Shown here piece by piece: positions 40,842 through 49,626 of a DNA stretch of 64,000 nt (within the stretch, counting starts at the first letter, position 1; every line of letters starts with the position of its first letter). Source of the stretch: an uncultured Oscillospiraceae bacterium (lineage in GTDB: Bacteria; Bacillota; Clostridia; Oscillospirales; Oscillospiraceae). The notes under the pieces were generated by a model. That model had not been told where the DNA came from. It did no database searches and saw nothing but the letters and a program-made list of their open reading frames with translations. The stretch spans positions 1 to 64,000 of the forward strand of contig CAKUGQ010000007.1 of assembly GCA_934654755.1 (NCBI GenBank), in the 5' to 3' direction. The position numbers and the translations under genes were made by a program.

Positions 40842-42905
40842 TTATTCCTCGTCGTCCTTCTTGGCATCCTCGATGATCTTTGCCTGATTCATCTGCGGGA
40901 CTTCTTCATAGCGGACAAACTTGAGCGTGTAGGCGCCGCGGCCCTGCGTCATGGAACGCAGGTCAATGGCGTAGGAGCTCATTTCACCGATCGGGACTTC
41001 CGCATCCACGACCTGCCAGCCACGGTTTTCGGCGTCGGGGTTCATGCCCATCACGCGGCCGCGGCGCTTGTTCAGGTCGCCAATGACATCGCCCATGTTG
41101 GAATCGGGGATAAAGACCTTCAACTCGCCGATCGGCTCGAGCAGAGTCGGATTAGCGGTGGGCAGGCCGTCCTTGTAAGCGATGGCGGCAGCGGTCTGGA
41201 AGGCCATATCGGAGGAGTCGACCGGGTGGGACGAGCCGAAGTACAGAACGGACTTCAGGAACACGACCGGATAGCCGGCCAGAACGCCCTTGCCGACGCA
41301 GTTGCGCAGGCCCTTTTCGACGGAGGGAATGAAGTTCTTCGGCACGCAGCCGCCAACGGTCTCGTCGGCAAAAATCATTTCCTCGGACTCGGTCTGCGGT
41401 TCAAAACGGATGTAAACGTCGCCGAACTGGCCGTGGCCGCCGGACTGCTTCTTGTGACGGCCGTGGATCTCGACCTTTTTCTTAATGGTCTCGCGATAGG
41501 CGATCTTCGCCGGGCGCAGCTCAGCCTCGACCTTATACTTGCTCAGCAGCTTGGAGATGATGACGCTCAGGTGAATGTCGCACACACCGGCGATGATCAT
41601 TTCCTTGGTCTCCGGATCATTGCCGAAGGTAAAGGAGGCATCTTCCTCGTTCAGCTTGGTCAGACCGGAAGCGACCTTATCTTCCTGTCCCTTCGTCTTG
41701 GCGTAGATGGCCATACGGTAGCAGGGCTCTGCATACTGCATCGGCAGGAAGGTAGGAACCTTGCCGGCAAGACCAAGGCTGTCGCCGGTACGGACGGAAG
41801 CAAGCTTCGTAAAGACGCCGATGTCGCCGAAGCAGACCTTGGAGGTTTTGGCGTTGTCTTTGCCCTTCGGGAAGAAGGTGTTGCCGAGCTTTTCGGTATC
41901 GCCGGTACGGGCGTTGACAAGGCTCAGAGTATCTTCGATGTCGCCGGAGACAACCTTGAAGTAGGAGTTTTTGCCGTACTGGTCGGCGACGGTGTTGAAC
42001 ACATAGGCTACGGGGCTACCGTTCGGGTCGCACCGGAACTCGCTGCGGTTGCCGTCCTCGTCGACGGCGGTCATCGGCTTGCTCTCCAGCGGAGAGGGAG
42101 CAAATCTGATGATGTTCTCCATCAGACGGGTGGTGCCCAGACCGTTCATGGCGCAGCCGCAGAATACGGGGGTAATGGCGCGCTGGCGGATGCCGTCACG
42201 GATGCCCTTGAGCAGCTCCTCGGCGGTGAAGGGCTCTTCCATGAAGAACTTCTCCATCAAAGCCTCGTCGGTCTCGGCAACCTGCTCGTTCAGCTCGGCC
42301 ATGTATTCTTCAATACGATCTTCGGCATCGGCGGGCAGGGGAATCTCCTTGCCGTTGGCGTCGTAGGCCTTCTTCTCGATCAGGTCAACCACGCCGACAG
42401 CCTGCTCGCCGTTGAGGATCGGGAAGGTGAAGGGGATGGCGGAGGCGCCGAAGGCTTCGCGCACGGCGTCGAAGGTGTTAAAGAAGTTGGCGTGCTCTTC
42501 GTCGAGCTTGGAGATGTAGAACATCGCAGGCAGACCGGCATCGGCCAGAGACTTCCAGCCCTTCTCGGTGCCGACGGCGATGCCGGACTTGGCAGACAAC
42601 AGAATCAGACCGGCGTCTGCAACACGCAGAGACTGCACGATCTCACCGGCAAAGTCAAAATAGCCGGGGTTGTCCAGAACGTTGAGCTTGCAGCCGCCGT
42701 ATTCCACGGGAATAACGGAGGTCTTGATGGAATACTGCCGCTTCTTCTCTTCATCGTCAAAATCGGAGACGGTGGTGCCGTCTGCACGCTTACCAAGACG
42801 GGTAATGGCCTTGGTGGTAAAAAGCATACTCTCACACAGGGCAGACTTGCCGTCGCCGCCGTGGCCGAGCAAAGCAATGTTGCGGATATCCTTTGCAGTG
42901 AACAT
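40842..42905 (-). CDS. EF-G-like translational GTPase paralogue
   Basis: 687 residues from MFTAKDIRNIALLGHGGDGKS. The GTPase motifs are GHGGDGKSA (P-loop, usually GHIDAGKTT in EF-G), DNPGYFDF (G3) and ISKLDEEH (G4). Domains II to V follow, with the domain IV signature GGHGQFGDVYIRFEP and the C-terminal RRGRVMGMNPD. This is the divergent FusA2-type EF-G-like group common in Clostridia, not the main EF-G; some relatives act in ribosome recycling or stress. AAAGGAG lies 12 nt before the ATG. A TATAAT box lies at 42988-42983. Confidence 0.88.
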   Translation of the reverse strand: MFTAKDIRNIALLGHGGDGKSALCESMLFTTKAITRLGKRADGTTVSDFDDEEKKRQYSIKTSVIPVEYGGCKLNVLDNPGYFDFAGEIVQSLRVADAGLILLSAKSGIAVGTEKGWKSLADAGLPAMFYISKLDEEHANFFNTFDAVREAFGASAIPFTFPILNGEQAVGVVDLIEKKAYDANGKEIPLPADAEDRIEEYMAELNEQVAETDEALMEKFFMEEPFTAEELLKGIRDGIRQRAITPVFCGCAMNGLGTTRLMENIIRFAPSPLESKPMTAVDEDGNRSEFRCDPNGSPVAYVFNTVADQYGKNSYFKVVSGDIEDTLSLVNARTGDTEKLGNTFFPKGKDNAKTSKVCFGDIGVFTKLASVRTGDSLGLAGKVPTFLPMQYAEPCYRMAIYAKTKGQEDKVASGLTKLNEEDASFTFGNDPETKEMIIAGVCDIHLSVIISKLLSKYKVEAELRPAKIAYRETIKKKVEIHGRHKKQSGGHGQFGDVYIRFEPQTESEEMIFADETVGGCVPKNFIPSVEKGLRNCVGKGVLAGYPVVFLKSVLYFGSSHPVDSSDMAFQTAAAIAYKDGLPTANPTLLEPIGELKVFIPDSNMGDVIGDLNKRRGRVMGMNPDAENRGWQVVDAEVPIGEMSSYAIDLRSMTQGRGAYTLKFVRYEEVPQMNQAKIIEDAKKDDEE

Positions 42906-42982
42906 AGATTGATACTTCTCCTTTCTGTGCAGCCGGGGATCAGACTGCTGGCAGCATACCGTTTGTTGCCACAATTAGTACC

Positions 42983-43011
42983 ATTATACACGATATGGCG
43001 GAGGAATGCAA
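42983..43011 (-). promoter_or_regulatory. Putative promoter of the EF-G-like gene
   Basis: On the minus strand TTGCAT (43011-43006), 17-bp spacer and TATAAT (42988-42983). The -35 is a poor match, the -10 perfect. Confidence 0.5.
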
Positions 43012-43077
43012 TCATAATCTGAAAAAAACTTGTAGGAGCGTGAAAAGCCGTATGTACTATGCTGCCTGCCTTTTGTA

Positions 43078-44025
43078 TCAATCCGTATACCTGTAAAAGC
43101 CTTCTCCCGAGGAAGCGCCGAGCTTTCCGGCATCGATGTATTGACGGAGCATTTTGTCCATTTCGCGGAAATGGTACGGCGCAAGGAATCGAGGGAGCTT
43201 CACATACTGCTTGACAATGTTATGCGCTGTAGTCAGACCGACCGTATCCAGAATGCGGAACGGTCCCTTGGGCGCACCGGTTCCGCGGGTCCAGGCCAAA
43301 TCGATACTCTGCGGATCGGAAACCCCGCATACATACAGGTCCATTGCGGCGAAGAGCATCGGCACAAGCATGGAATTGAGCAGATAACCGGATTTTTCCT
43401 TGTGCACGGGCAGCGGGATCATACGGATCTTCTCTGCGAAATCCATTACCGCATGGAATGCGGTCTGAGAGGTTTTGGCCTGCACCATGACCTCGGCGGT
43501 GTTGTTTTTCCAAATGGAATTTGCAAAATGCAATGCCAGATATCGATCCGGGCGACCGGTATCCCTGGCAAATTCGGAGGGGAGCAGTGTTGACGAATTG
43601 GTTACAAGAATCGTTTTTTCCGGAAGCAGCGGTGCAAGCATCCGGTAAAAGGCAACCTTGTCCTTTGCGTTTTCCGCCATTGATTCTATGACCAGGTCGG
43701 CATCGGCAACTGCCTTTGCGGCATTCAGCTCCAGCCGGATCGAAGCGTATGCCGCTTCCGCGCGGGCTTTGCACCGTACGGGATCAAAGCCTTCATAGTC
43801 GGAGATACCGAGCGCCCAGCCTTGCGGGGTATTACCCTCCGCCACGGCCGCCATGGCGTCAATCGTTTCCAGATACGTCTTTCTGAGCTGCTCGAGCTTC
43901 GGCTTGGTTCTGCCGATACTTCCTTCGCTGCGCAGCCAAATTGTCACGTCAAAACCGCAATAAGCCGCCTGAAACGCGATCTGGCTGCCCAAAACGCCGC
44001 CGCCCGCTACCACAATGTTTTTCAT
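43078..44025 (-). CDS. 3-hydroxyacyl-CoA dehydrogenase-family protein
   Basis: 315 residues with an N-terminal NAD site (IVVAGGGVLGSQIAFQAA), a DLVIESMAEN strand, the catalytic-region TNSSTLLPSEFA with HFANSIWKNN, and a C-terminal helical domain ending AGKLGASSGEGFYRY, the usual end of short-chain 3-hydroxyacyl-CoA dehydrogenases. The family oxidises 3-hydroxybutyryl-CoA in butyrate formation. This copy has HFAN where classic enzymes have HFFNP, so a different hydroxyacid is possible. No thiolase or crotonase lies nearby. It is divergent from a LysR gene, the likely regulator. A TATAAT lies at 44083-44078. Confidence 0.85.
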   Translation of the reverse strand: MKNIVVAGGGVLGSQIAFQAAYCGFDVTIWLRSEGSIGRTKPKLEQLRKTYLETIDAMAAVAEGNTPQGWALGISDYEGFDPVRCKARAEAAYASIRLELNAAKAVADADLVIESMAENAKDKVAFYRMLAPLLPEKTILVTNSSTLLPSEFARDTGRPDRYLALHFANSIWKNNTAEVMVQAKTSQTAFHAVMDFAEKIRMIPLPVHKEKSGYLLNSMLVPMLFAAMDLYVCGVSDPQSIDLAWTRGTGAPKGPFRILDTVGLTTAHNIVKQYVKLPRFLAPYHFREMDKMLRQYIDAGKLGASSGEGFYRYTD

Positions 44026-44126
44026 GTTTCATCAGATCCTTTCGAACAAACAATATCGCTATGTTCTTATCGATACAATTATACCTGATATTTGTGAAAA
44101 TACAAATTGATTTTCAGACGGGAATT

Positions 44127-44157
44127 CATAGACAATCTCTATGGATTATGGTAAAAT
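44127..44157 (+). promoter_or_regulatory. LysR-type operator overlapping the lysR promoter
   Basis: CATAGA-N5-TCTATG (44127-44143) is a perfect inverted repeat of the T-N11-A kind bound by LysR proteins. TAGACA (44129-44134) inside it is a good -35, with 17 bp to TAAAAT (44152-44157, preceded by TGG). Binding would repress the lysR gene and could activate the divergent dehydrogenase gene. Confidence 0.6.
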
Positions 44158-44180
44158 AGACAAAAAGGGGGCGACAGAAA

Positions 44181-45092
44181 ATGAATTTGCTGCATCTGCG
44201 GTATTTTGCTGAGCTGGCACGGCAGGAGCATTATACGCGTGCCGCGCAGATATTGTGTATTACGCAGCCGACTCTGAGCTATGCGATCCATCTATTGGAG
44301 CAGGAGCTTGGAGTACAGCTTTTTGAAAAGCAAGGGCGAAATATCCGCTTGACGCGCTGTGGTGAAATGTTTTATAAGTCGGTTCGGCAATCGTTGGACG
44401 AGCTGGACGTCGGCGTGGATTCGCTGCGGCGTATGCGTCAGGGCGGGGGAGAGATTCGATTGGGTTTTGTACGTCCGCTCGGCGTTTCGTTTGTTCCTGA
44501 GCTGGCGGCACGCTTTCTCAAGGAGAACCCGGGTAAGGATATCCGTTTTTCCTTCCACTCCGGCATTACGGGAACGCTTTTGGAGGAGCTTTCCGAACGA
44601 AAGCTTGACCTCGTTTTTTCCTCACGCCCGCCGGAAAAATTCGGCTTTGCGACGGTTCCGGTTTATCGACAGGAGCTGGTTTTGATTGTTCCGAAGGATC
44701 ATCCGCTTGCGGATGGGCGGTGCGTGGATCTTGCAGACACAGCGCCCTATCCGCAGGTCTGCTTTGCACGGGGATCGGGGCTTCGGGAGGTGGTTTCGGA
44801 GATGTATGCGTCGATCGGTGTGCAGCAAAAGGTAGCTTGCGAGACGGAGGAGGAGCAGGTGGTCGCAGGCCTGGTTGCAAAGGGCTTCGGGATTGCGGTC
44901 GTTCCCTATATGGAGCTTTTGCTGCGGTTGGACGTGAAGATTCTGCCCATTACCAATCCCCCGTGGGAGCGGAAGTTTTACCTTGTCAGCGATGCGGAAT
45001 CGCTTCAACTGCCAGCAGTGCGGAGCTTTCGCAGGTTTGTTGCGGAGTGTGCCGCGTGTGACGAAATACCGCAGACCGGAGTATGTCCGTGA
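44181..45092 (+). CDS. LysR-family transcriptional regulator
   Basis: 303 residues. The N-terminal winged HTH reads LRYFAELARQEHYTRAAQILCITQPTLS...LEQELGVQLFEKQGRNIRLT (about 5-58), followed by the linker helix and a periplasmic-binding-like effector domain (about 90-290; IRLGFVRPLG, LDLVFSSRPPE, GFGIAVVPYMELL). Members of the CynR/CatR-like branch regulate divergent neighbours in response to small acids. Here the target is probably the 3-hydroxyacyl-CoA dehydrogenase gene, whose promoter shares the intergenic region with a T-N11-A palindrome. Confidence 0.93.
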   Translation: MNLLHLRYFAELARQEHYTRAAQILCITQPTLSYAIHLLEQELGVQLFEKQGRNIRLTRCGEMFYKSVRQSLDELDVGVDSLRRMRQGGGEIRLGFVRPLGVSFVPELAARFLKENPGKDIRFSFHSGITGTLLEELSERKLDLVFSSRPPEKFGFATVPVYRQELVLIVPKDHPLADGRCVDLADTAPYPQVCFARGSGLREVVSEMYASIGVQQKVACETEEEQVVAGLVAKGFGIAVVPYMELLLRLDVKILPITNPPWERKFYLVSDAESLQLPAVRSFRRFVAECAACDEIPQTGVCP

Positions 45093-45106
45093 TCCGGATA
45101 TTTTAC

Positions 45107-45149
45107 AAAAAAAGCACCGCAGCCCGTCCTTGCGACGGGCTGCGGTGCG
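45107..45149. terminator. Terminator between convergent genes
   Basis: GCACCGCAGCCCGTC-CTTGC-GACGGGCTGCGGTGC, a 15-bp stem with a TTTTTTT run on the minus strand. It ends the hypothetical gene at 45160 and may also stop lysR transcripts. Confidence 0.85.
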
Positions 45150-45159
45150 ATGTGTGAAA

Positions 45160-45786
45160 TCAGCTCAGCCGGATTCCCGGCTCCATGCCTGCAGGAGGAC
45201 GCCAGTCGATCCCGTGCTCCTTCAGGAACTGCCGCTTGAGCTTCCAGCGCTCAAATGGAAACAGCGTCTTACTGCCGTTTTCGTCTACAAGACGATCCAC
45301 TTCGTCGATGACGGCGCGATATTCGGGCGTCAGCTCCACCGGATCGTGGCGCAGATCGATCGCATTGAGTGCGGCTGTCTCCTCCTCTGCGATGGTTTCC
45401 GGTGGCAGGAAGGCTTCCGCCAGCGTGTGCAGATCGTCGCAGCGATCCGCGCGGTGATAGTTGCGAGCACGCAGTGCCAGGTAGTAGTCCTCCTCCAACG
45501 GAGCGCCGTCCGGAGTACGGCGGCCGTAAAGCTCCAGCAGGCGGCGATACCATTCGTTGCATTCGGCGATACGCCAGAGCGCCTCATAGTTTCGTGCCAG
45601 GTAACGGACGATCTGAATGCTCAGCTCGAGCGCCTCATCATCCGGATCAGCGGGGACATAGTCGGCAAGCGCACGGAGCGCGGGCACATCGTGATATGTC
45701 GGCGCGGCGTTTGCGTGCGGCTTGCGGGATTCGATCTCGTTCATCAGTGCTGTGATCCGAACGATCTGTGCTTGCGTGTAACCCAT
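45160..45786 (-). CDS. Hypothetical helical cytosolic protein
   Basis: 208 residues (MGYTQAQIVRITALMNEIES...), with AGGAGG 7 nt before the ATG and a strong terminator behind. No signal peptide or membrane helix. The sequence is mostly amphipathic helices, acidic, with a TPR-like look in the middle (ALELSIQIVRYLARNYEALWRIAECNEWYRRLLELYGRR). It ends in a basic stretch ERWKLKRQFLKEHGIDWRPP. I do not recognise the family. It stands between lysR and the sugar-acid operon without overlap to either. Confidence 0.7.
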   Translation of the reverse strand: MGYTQAQIVRITALMNEIESRKPHANAAPTYHDVPALRALADYVPADPDDEALELSIQIVRYLARNYEALWRIAECNEWYRRLLELYGRRTPDGAPLEEDYYLALRARNYHRADRCDDLHTLAEAFLPPETIAEEETAALNAIDLRHDPVELTPEYRAVIDEVDRLVDENGSKTLFPFERWKLKRQFLKEHGIDWRPPAGMEPGIRLS

Positions 45787-45877
45787 TTGCTTACCTCCTG
45801 AATGTCATTAGAATTGTTTTATTTTTGATTATATCATAATGCATCGGCATTTGCAAGCGAAAATTGTCGAGTAAATA

Positions 45878-45916
45878 TTAAAAAACGGAGCAGGATTGTC
45901 CTGCTCCGTTTTTTAA
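45878..45916. terminator. Perfect 18-bp palindromic terminator
   Basis: TTAAAAAACGGAGCAGGA-TTG-TCCTGCTCCGTTTTTTAA. It ends the seven-gene minus operon six bases after the rbsD-like stop. Confidence 0.93.
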
Positions 45917-45921
45917 TGATG

Positions 45922-46332
45922 TTATGCACATCCGACGGTGAGTAGAATATTGGCAAATGTGCGTTTTTCCCCGGTAGAGACGGCGAAAACAATGGCGTCG
46001 GGCGTCGTGCAGGCATCGTAGAATTCGTAACGTCCCAGTCCGTCGAGTGCGAGCCCCGGCAGCTCCTTGCGGAATTCCGCAAAGATATCCGGTTCACTGC
46101 CGTCCTCGGGCAGCATAACCTCGGCCTTCTCAAAGGCGCATACGCTGTGCAGCGCGCGCAGAACCTCGGTCACGGTCGGTGTGCCGGGGCAGAGCCCGAG
46201 ATAGATTTTTTTTGCATTGCCGGTCTTTTCGGCGAGGGGGTAGTTACCGTCTGCGATGAGCAGCTTGCTGCCATGACCGCAGAGCGAGAGCTGATGAATC
46301 AGCTCGGGGTGAATGAGTTTTCCTGTCAGCAT
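45922..46332 (-). CDS. RbsD/FucU-family sugar mutarotase
   Basis: 136 residues from MLTGKLIHPEL; GGGAGG stands 6 nt before the ATG, and the SIS gene stop lies within that spacer. The family pattern is clear: LIHQLSLCGHGSKLLIADGNYPL, with the catalytic His of GHGS and the NYP loop, and the C-terminal beta strands ending FANILLTVGC. RbsD/FucU proteins speed conversion between anomeric forms of ribose or fucose-type sugars (fucose and D-arabinose share ring configuration). Last gene of the operon, probably supplying the anomer used by the kinase. Confidence 0.88.
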   Translation of the reverse strand: MLTGKLIHPELIHQLSLCGHGSKLLIADGNYPLAEKTGNAKKIYLGLCPGTPTVTEVLRALHSVCAFEKAEVMLPEDGSEPDIFAEFRKELPGLALDGLGRYEFYDACTTPDAIVFAVSTGEKRTFANILLTVGCA

Positions 46333-46334
46333 AC

Positions 46335-46955
46335 TCAGCCTCCCGTCTGTTCGTCGGCGCGGAGCTGACCGAGCTTTCCACCCGGATGCCACTTGACGTA
46401 CTGCTGCGGTGTGACGTTTGCATGTGCCTGTAAAATCACGCTCAGCGCCTGAAGCACCAGCGTTTCGGCAAGAATGGACATCCTCGGCGCGCGGTTGAGC
46501 GGGCCGCCCTCGGCGGCAACGCCTGCGAAAAGATGCACTGCACTTTCGTGCGCGAGCCAGGAATCGCCGTTGCCGGTTACGCCGATGACGGTGCAGCCGT
46601 TATTCTTTACGGCCAGAACGGTAGAACGCATTTCGGCAGTTTCGCCGCTATTGGAGATGAAGATCACCACATCGCCGGGAACGAGCTGACCGCAGGAGCC
46701 GTGGACGGCTTCGGTGCCGTGCAGGAAATAGCAGGGCGTACCGGTTGAGGACAGCAACGAGGCCATATAGCCGGCCAGGTGCGCAGGCTTGCCGATTCCG
46801 GAAATGTGCAGACGGTTTCCGCGTGACTTGGCTTCCAGAATGAGGCTTGCCGCGGCATCGAGCTGTGTGGTGTCCAGGGTGTCGAGAAACTGTGTCACAC
46901 CGGTTTTGGCGGTGGCGACAAAGGTTTCCAACGCGTGTTGTTCGGTTTGATTCAT
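46335..46955 (-). CDS. KdsD/KpsF-like SIS-domain sugar-phosphate isomerase
   Basis: 206 residues from MNQTEQHALETF, with AGGAGG 7 nt before the ATG. Single SIS domain, no CBS domains. Signatures: RLHISGIGKPAHLAGYMASLLSSTG, GTEAVHGSCGQLVPGDVVIFISNSGET (the KpsF EA-x-HG and SNSGET motifs) and HPGGKLG near the end, typical of D-arabinose-5-phosphate isomerases. The family interconverts ribulose 5-phosphate and arabinose 5-phosphate. It sits between a ribokinase-type gene and rbsD, with ATGA overlap to the kinase. A hexulose-phosphate isomerase is an alternative. Confidence 0.82.
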   Translation of the reverse strand: MNQTEQHALETFVATAKTGVTQFLDTLDTTQLDAAASLILEAKSRGNRLHISGIGKPAHLAGYMASLLSSTGTPCYFLHGTEAVHGSCGQLVPGDVVIFISNSGETAEMRSTVLAVKNNGCTVIGVTGNGDSWLAHESAVHLFAGVAAEGGPLNRAPRMSILAETLVLQALSVILQAHANVTPQQYVKWHPGGKLGQLRADEQTGG

Positions 46956-47959
46956 AATGAAGCCTCCTGTTTCAGAAGCGAAGTGTCCGGAATTGCCGCA
47001 CCGCGGTCGCGCATCAGCGCCTCTACGGCCTCGAGCTTCGGCAGAGAAGGCATGGCGCCCATAGCCGAAACGGTCAGTGCGGCAGTATGGTTGGCAAAGC
47101 ACAGCGCATCCTCCGGCGTCCAGCCGCAGGCGGTACCGACGCAGAAGGCGGCGACAAAGGAGTCGCCTGCGGCGGTAGGATCCACGGCCGTGATGCCCGT
47201 ACAGCACGGGCTGTGAACAAGCTGTGCCCCGGTACAAAGCGCGGCGCCGTCATCACCGAGTGTAATCAGAACGTTTTTTACGCCTTTTTCCATCAATGCT
47301 GCTGCGGCGGCGCGTACGTCGCCGTGGTCAAGCCCATTCTCACCGCGGCGGATGGGAACACCGCACAGATCCTGTGCCTCGTGTTCATTCGGAGAGAGAT
47401 AGCTCAGGCACGCTAAAAACCGTTCGGACAGGGGAGCGCTGGGGGCGGGGTTGAGCATGACCGGTACGCCCGCATCGTGAGCATACTGCGCCACGGCGAT
47501 ATTGACCTCCATCGGAATCTCGAGCTGAAGAATTACGAGGTCGTACTGCGAAACTTCGTCTTTCAGGAAGGCAACTTCATCGGGAGTGATGGTCATATTC
47601 GCCCCGGGGATTACAAGGATGCGGTTTTGTGTGGATTCACCCGGACGGGTTTCCAGGATGATCACGGCGCAGCCGGAAGCCGCTTCGGAGTCATACATAA
47701 CATGAGAGGTATCGATTCCGGCTTCGCGGCAGACGCGGAGCATCTCTTCGCCGTTGGCGTCATGACCGAGCTTGCCGACCATGGTCACCTGCGCGCCGAG
47801 ACGCGCGGCTTGGACGGCTTGATTTGCGCCCTTTCCGCCGGGAGCTTTACGGAAGGACTGCCCCAGTACCGTTTGCCCTTGCCGGGGGAATACGGCGGTT
47901 GTGGCAATCTGATCCATCACAAAGCTGCCGACGATCAGAATTCTCGGTTTGCGATTCAT
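46952..47959 (-). CDS. Ribokinase-family (PfkB) sugar kinase
   Basis: 335 residues. Sugar-site start ILIVGSFVMDQIATTAVFPRQGQT, the family motif APGGKGANQAVQAARLG, and the C-terminal ATP/anion-hole motif DPTAAGDSFVAAF containing the catalytic Asp (DTTGAGD in classical ribokinase, here DPTAAGD). It phosphorylates a pentose or similar sugar in the cytosol. Overlaps of 4 nt with the aldolase gene before it and the SIS gene after it place it in the retro-aldol pathway. D-arabinose or D-ribose are the natural candidates, given the KdsD-like isomerase next door. Confidence 0.88.
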   Translation of the reverse strand: MNRKPRILIVGSFVMDQIATTAVFPRQGQTVLGQSFRKAPGGKGANQAVQAARLGAQVTMVGKLGHDANGEEMLRVCREAGIDTSHVMYDSEAASGCAVIILETRPGESTQNRILVIPGANMTITPDEVAFLKDEVSQYDLVILQLEIPMEVNIAVAQYAHDAGVPVMLNPAPSAPLSERFLACLSYLSPNEHEAQDLCGVPIRRGENGLDHGDVRAAAAALMEKGVKNVLITLGDDGAALCTGAQLVHSPCCTGITAVDPTAAGDSFVAAFCVGTACGWTPEDALCFANHTAALTVSAMGAMPSLPKLEAVEALMRDRGAAIPDTSLLKQEASL

Positions 47960-48726
47960 TTCTCTGCCTCCTTGGGGAAAACCTGCCGCAGGAGCGCGGC
48001 ACCCTGCTGCATGAAGTTGTACTCATTGCCGGCAGACAGGAAGCGGATACCGCGCGCTTTCCAGTCAAGCAGGGCTTGTGCCGGTGCAAGGCCGAGCGAA
48101 ACGCCTGCGGGAATGCCGCGTTCGCGGCACTTTTTCAGCACATGATCGATCATACCGCACAGCTCGGCATCCTCCAGTGCACCGAGCCTGCCGAGAGAGC
48201 CGGACAGATCGCACGGGCCGAACACAACGGCGTCGAAGCCTTCGGTATCCAGAATGGCGTCGATGCTTTCCACAGCGCGGCGGTGTTCGATTTGCAGAAT
48301 GATGACCGGCGGCTGCCGACCGACAAACTCCGTGCAGCCGACAAGTCCGTAGTCCGCCGCGCGCAGCGGACCGTAGCCTCGCGTACCCGCGGGCGGATAG
48401 CGACAGGCAGCCACGGCTCGGCGTGCCTCCTCGGCGGAACAGATCATGGGGATGACGATCCCGTCAGGCCCTTGCTCCAGCACGCGCTTGGCCAAAATGT
48501 CGTCGTTCCAGGGGATGCGGACGATGGAGGCGGTATTCGCTGCACGGGCGGCGATCAGATGCCGCTGCAAAACGGCATAGTCAATGGCGGTGTGCTCGGT
48601 GTCGATCCAGAGGTAGTCAAAGCCGCACAGCCCTGCAGCCTCGGTCAGAGAGCTGTCGCAGGTGCAGATATGCGTACCGAGCAGGAAACGTCCGGAGGCG
48701 AGCAGCTCACGAAAGCGATTCTCCAT
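47956..48726 (-). CDS. HpcH/HpaI-family class II aldolase
   Basis: 256 residues. The family barrel shows GTHICTCDSSLTEAAGLCGFDYLWIDTEHTAID (metal/acid region), IVRIPWND with the substrate Arg, GTRGYGPLRAADYG, VIILQIEHRRAVES with the metal Glu, and VVFGPCDLSGSLG with the metal Asp. Homologues cleave 2-keto-3-deoxy acids such as 4-hydroxy-2-ketoheptanedioate or 2-keto-3-deoxy-L-rhamnonate to pyruvate plus an aldehyde. In this operon it sits between the sugar kinase and a sialate-lyase-like gene, so it probably acts on a related or downstream 3-deoxy acid. Confidence 0.87.
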   Translation of the reverse strand: MENRFRELLASGRFLLGTHICTCDSSLTEAAGLCGFDYLWIDTEHTAIDYAVLQRHLIAARAANTASIVRIPWNDDILAKRVLEQGPDGIVIPMICSAEEARRAVAACRYPPAGTRGYGPLRAADYGLVGCTEFVGRQPPVIILQIEHRRAVESIDAILDTEGFDAVVFGPCDLSGSLGRLGALEDAELCGMIDHVLKKCRERGIPAGVSLGLAPAQALLDWKARGIRFLSAGNEYNFMQQGAALLRQVFPKEAEK

Positions 48727-48735
48727 GGCGCTGCC

Positions 48736-49626
48736 TCATTTCATACGATAGGGAGTTGCAATCAGCTGTTCGACCGCCTGCTTTGCTTCCTGCGTGAGCG
48801 GAGCAAAGGGTTTGCGGCACGCACCGCAGTCTACTCCGCGCAGGGTGCAGCCATACTTTGTGGCCGGGAAGATGCTTGCGCCGACCAGCGCTTCGACGCG
48901 GTCGTTAAGCTGACACTGCAAATCACGGGCATCTGCCGTGCGCTGCTCGGCGTAGGCTTTGCGGATGGCAACGAACAGCGGGGCAAAGAGGTTTGCCGTG
49001 GTGCTGACCGTTGCGTTGGCGCCGACGCTAAGTGCGGCGAGGTACTGCTCGTCGAAACCGTTGATGATGAGCTTGTCCGGGTAGGCCGTGGCCATGCGTT
49101 CCAGACTGTAGAGATTGGTCGAAGTATGCTTGATGCCGACGATGTTCGGATTGTCGAGCAGTCGGGAAGCGTTCTGCTTGCTGAACTCGATGCCGGTGAA
49201 CTGCGGAATGTTGTAGAGAATCACGGGCATATCCGGCACGGCGGCGATGGTGTCCTCATAGTAGCCGCAAATCTCGTCCATGGTAAATTTGTAGTAATAG
49301 GGCGGGATCATGGAAATGGCGGCGCAGCCGGCGGTTTCGGCGTGCTTTGCAAGCTCGATGACATCGGCGGTACGGATCGTGCCGATGTGTGCAATGACAG
49401 GTACCTGTCCCGCGACTTCATCAAGTACGGTCTCAACAATGCGTTTCCGCTCGGCGATTGTCAAAAGAAGACCCTCGCCGGAGGAGCCGCAGCAGTAGAA
49501 TCCTTCTACGCCGTCGGAGAGCTGCATCTTCACCAGCCGCCGCAGAGCGTCGTAGTTGACGCTCTCGTCGGCGTTGGTTGGAAGAATCAGTGCGGAATAG
49601 ATCCGCTTCAGATGGTCGATTACCAT
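48736..49626 (-). CDS. N-acetylneuraminate-lyase-like (DapA/NanA family) aldolase
   Basis: 296 residues from ATG at 49626 (overlapping the SDR stop). It retains the class I aldolase set: CGSSGEG for carboxylate binding, VILYNIPQFTGIEF with the catalytic Tyr, and IVGIKHTSTNLYSLERM with the Schiff-base Lys. The last stretch resembles NanA (LKQTSGDLYQMEQI) more than dihydrodipicolinate synthase, and the DapA Arg after YN-x-P is absent. NanA-type enzymes split sialic acid or Kdo into pyruvate and a sugar. No NanE or NanK is present, so sialic acid is less likely than a 3-deoxy-ulosonate such as Kdo. Confidence 0.85.
   Translation of the reverse strand: MVIDHLKRIYSALILPTNADESVNYDALRRLVKMQLSDGVEGFYCCGSSGEGLLLTIAERKRIVETVLDEVAGQVPVIAHIGTIRTADVIELAKHAETAGCAAISMIPPYYYKFTMDEICGYYEDTIAAVPDMPVILYNIPQFTGIEFSKQNASRLLDNPNIVGIKHTSTNLYSLERMATAYPDKLIINGFDEQYLAALSVGANATVSTTANLFAPLFVAIRKAYAEQRTADARDLQCQLNDRVEALVGASIFPATKYGCTLRGVDCGACRKPFAPLTQEAKQAVEQLIATPYRMK

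Noticed and set aside
40785..43022. A 745-codon plus-strand open frame opposite the EF-G-like gene
   Set aside because: The minus-strand frame carries all GTPase motifs; the plus frame is compositionally odd (Gly/Val/His-rich) and has no start signal.
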